DNA of 9,215 nt, from contig JASHSO010000118.1 of NCBI GenBank assembly GCA_030038715.1, positions 1 through 9,215 of the forward strand. Reading direction: 5' to 3'. Both the position numbers and the translations under genes were made by a program. Positions 8,669 to 9,215 of this stretch are shown here, in pieces. This DNA is from Streptosporangiaceae bacterium (GTDB lineage: Bacteria > Actinomycetota > Actinomycetes > Streptosporangiales > Streptosporangiaceae). Numbering within the stretch: the first letter of the stretch is position 1; each line of letters opens with the position of its first letter. The notes beneath the pieces are model-generated. The model searched no databases. It was not told where the DNA came from and saw only the letters and a program-made list of their open reading frames with translations.

Positions 8669-8686
8669 GGCAGCAGCGAGGCTGCC
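8669..8686 (+). terminator. Hairpin after guaB3
   Basis: GGCAGC, loop AGCGAG, GCTGCC lies 40 bp after the guaB3 stop. It is a perfect 6-bp stem without a T-tract and a plausible operon terminator. Confidence 0.4.
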
Positions 8687-9215
8687 GATCGCACCCGGGT
8701 CCTAGCGCTTACCCGACAGCTTGCGCTGGGTCCTGCAGCCGGGCTGGGCCGGGCACTCGCGCCGCCGAGCTCCCTCGTACCGGGGTTAAATTGACAATCG
8801 GCGCAATCTCGCCCCGACGGCGGCACGGGTCGCAAGCATACAGGCCGCTGGTTGACTGGGGACCCGGCGAGCGTTTAGGCAGTCGGTGCGGAGCTGGCGC
8901 GGCGACGGGATGAGGCGGCCCGGCCCGAGGTCTACGAGCTGGCGGATTCGCCGATCGCAGCGCAGCGCTGGCCGCTCCGCTAGGCGAGGGGCCAGGTTTA
9001 GCGCAGATACCTCCGGGTAAGTTCGCGGCAGCCGGCCGGCTTGCGAGCCAGCAGCATTGGTTCGGAATGGCGGCCAGACGAACAACACGTACTTAGCCAC
9101 AACCGCTTCCGGGCGCGCTGGCGCAGAAGCCGTGGCAGCCGGTCGGCCACGCGGCGTGCGTTCCGCCGGCTTATAGACGGGGTGTGTGGCACGTGGTGTT
9201 CCAGCCAGGTCGGCG
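8687..9215. other. Right-hand region without a convincing gene
   Basis: No complete gene is recognisable. It contains the direct repeat GGGTCCT (8697-8703 and 8728-8734), an isolated TTGACA (8791-8796) without a -10, the 12-bp palindrome AGCCGGCCGGCT (9030-9041), and a CGTGGC/GCCACG stem (9131-9136 with 9146-9151). A + frame at 8879-8983 without a start codon reads ELARRRDEAARPEVYELADS and has GC-rich third positions, so it may be a coding relic. Confidence 0.4.
8998..9215 (-). CDS. Possible 3' end of an unrecognised minus-strand gene
   Basis: On the minus strand the frame is open from the right window edge to a TAA at 8998-9000, about 72 codons. The first half reads PTWLEHHV...SRRNARRVADRLPRLLRQ and has mostly G or C in third positions. 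The last 30 residues (CCSSGRHSEPMLLARK) look less protein-like, so a frameshift or chance is possible. I recognise no family. It would be convergent with guaB3. Confidence 0.2.
   Translation of the reverse strand, partial: PTWLEHHVPHTPSISRRNARRVADRLPRLLRQRARKRLWLSTCCSSGRHSEPMLLARKPAGCRELTRRYLR

Noticed and set aside
8791..8796. Perfect TTGACA -35 box
   Set aside because: No -10 box is found 16-19 bp downstream and no gene follows.
9059..9073. GGTTCGGAATGG as a tRNA T-arm
   Set aside because: The T-arm does not pair properly and no acceptor or anticodon stem surrounds it.

Overview
The window comes from a high-GC actinobacterial chromosome. The evidence is GTG starts with strong GGAGG ribosome sites, a groES-groEL operon behind a CIRCE operator, a GroEL1 with a His-rich tail, and a guaB-guaB3 pair. 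The conserved genes and their order (alanine-racemase-linked alpha/beta hydrolase, rimI, groES, groEL, guaB, guaB3) resemble Streptomyces and its relatives. I cannot name a genus.

Layout, with all confident genes on the + strand: (1) 2-1030, the 3' part of an alpha/beta hydrolase whose start lies left of the window. (2) 1031-1322, a gene-free stretch with an imperfect direct repeat and a very GC-rich hairpin. (3) 1323-2336, a single-pass membrane protein with a DUF3558-like outer domain. (4) 2398-2874, rimI. (5) 2901-5159, a promoter, a CIRCE element, groES and groEL. (6) 5160-5965, about 800 bp without a convincing gene, holding a 34-35 bp tandem repeat array, an AT-rich island and three consecutive perfect stem-loops. 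(7) 5966-8628, guaB and guaB3. (8) 8629-9215, no convincing gene, only fragments of coding-like frame.

How the genes work together: RimI acetylates protein N-termini. GroES and GroEL fold proteins and appear to be under HrcA control through CIRCE. GuaB makes XMP for guanine nucleotides, and GuaB3 is its partner paralogue, here without the catalytic cysteine. These are mostly housekeeping functions.

The interest lies in what is missing and in the spaces between genes. From memory of Streptomyces synteny, tsaE, tsaB and tsaD would sit around rimI, and whiD, bldM and sigD between groEL and guaB. None of them is here. A nine-codon frame just before rimI reads like the first residues of TsaB. The groEL-guaB gap contains repeat DNA and hairpins that could form a structured RNA. 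No defence system, CRISPR array, insertion sequence or tRNA is visible.
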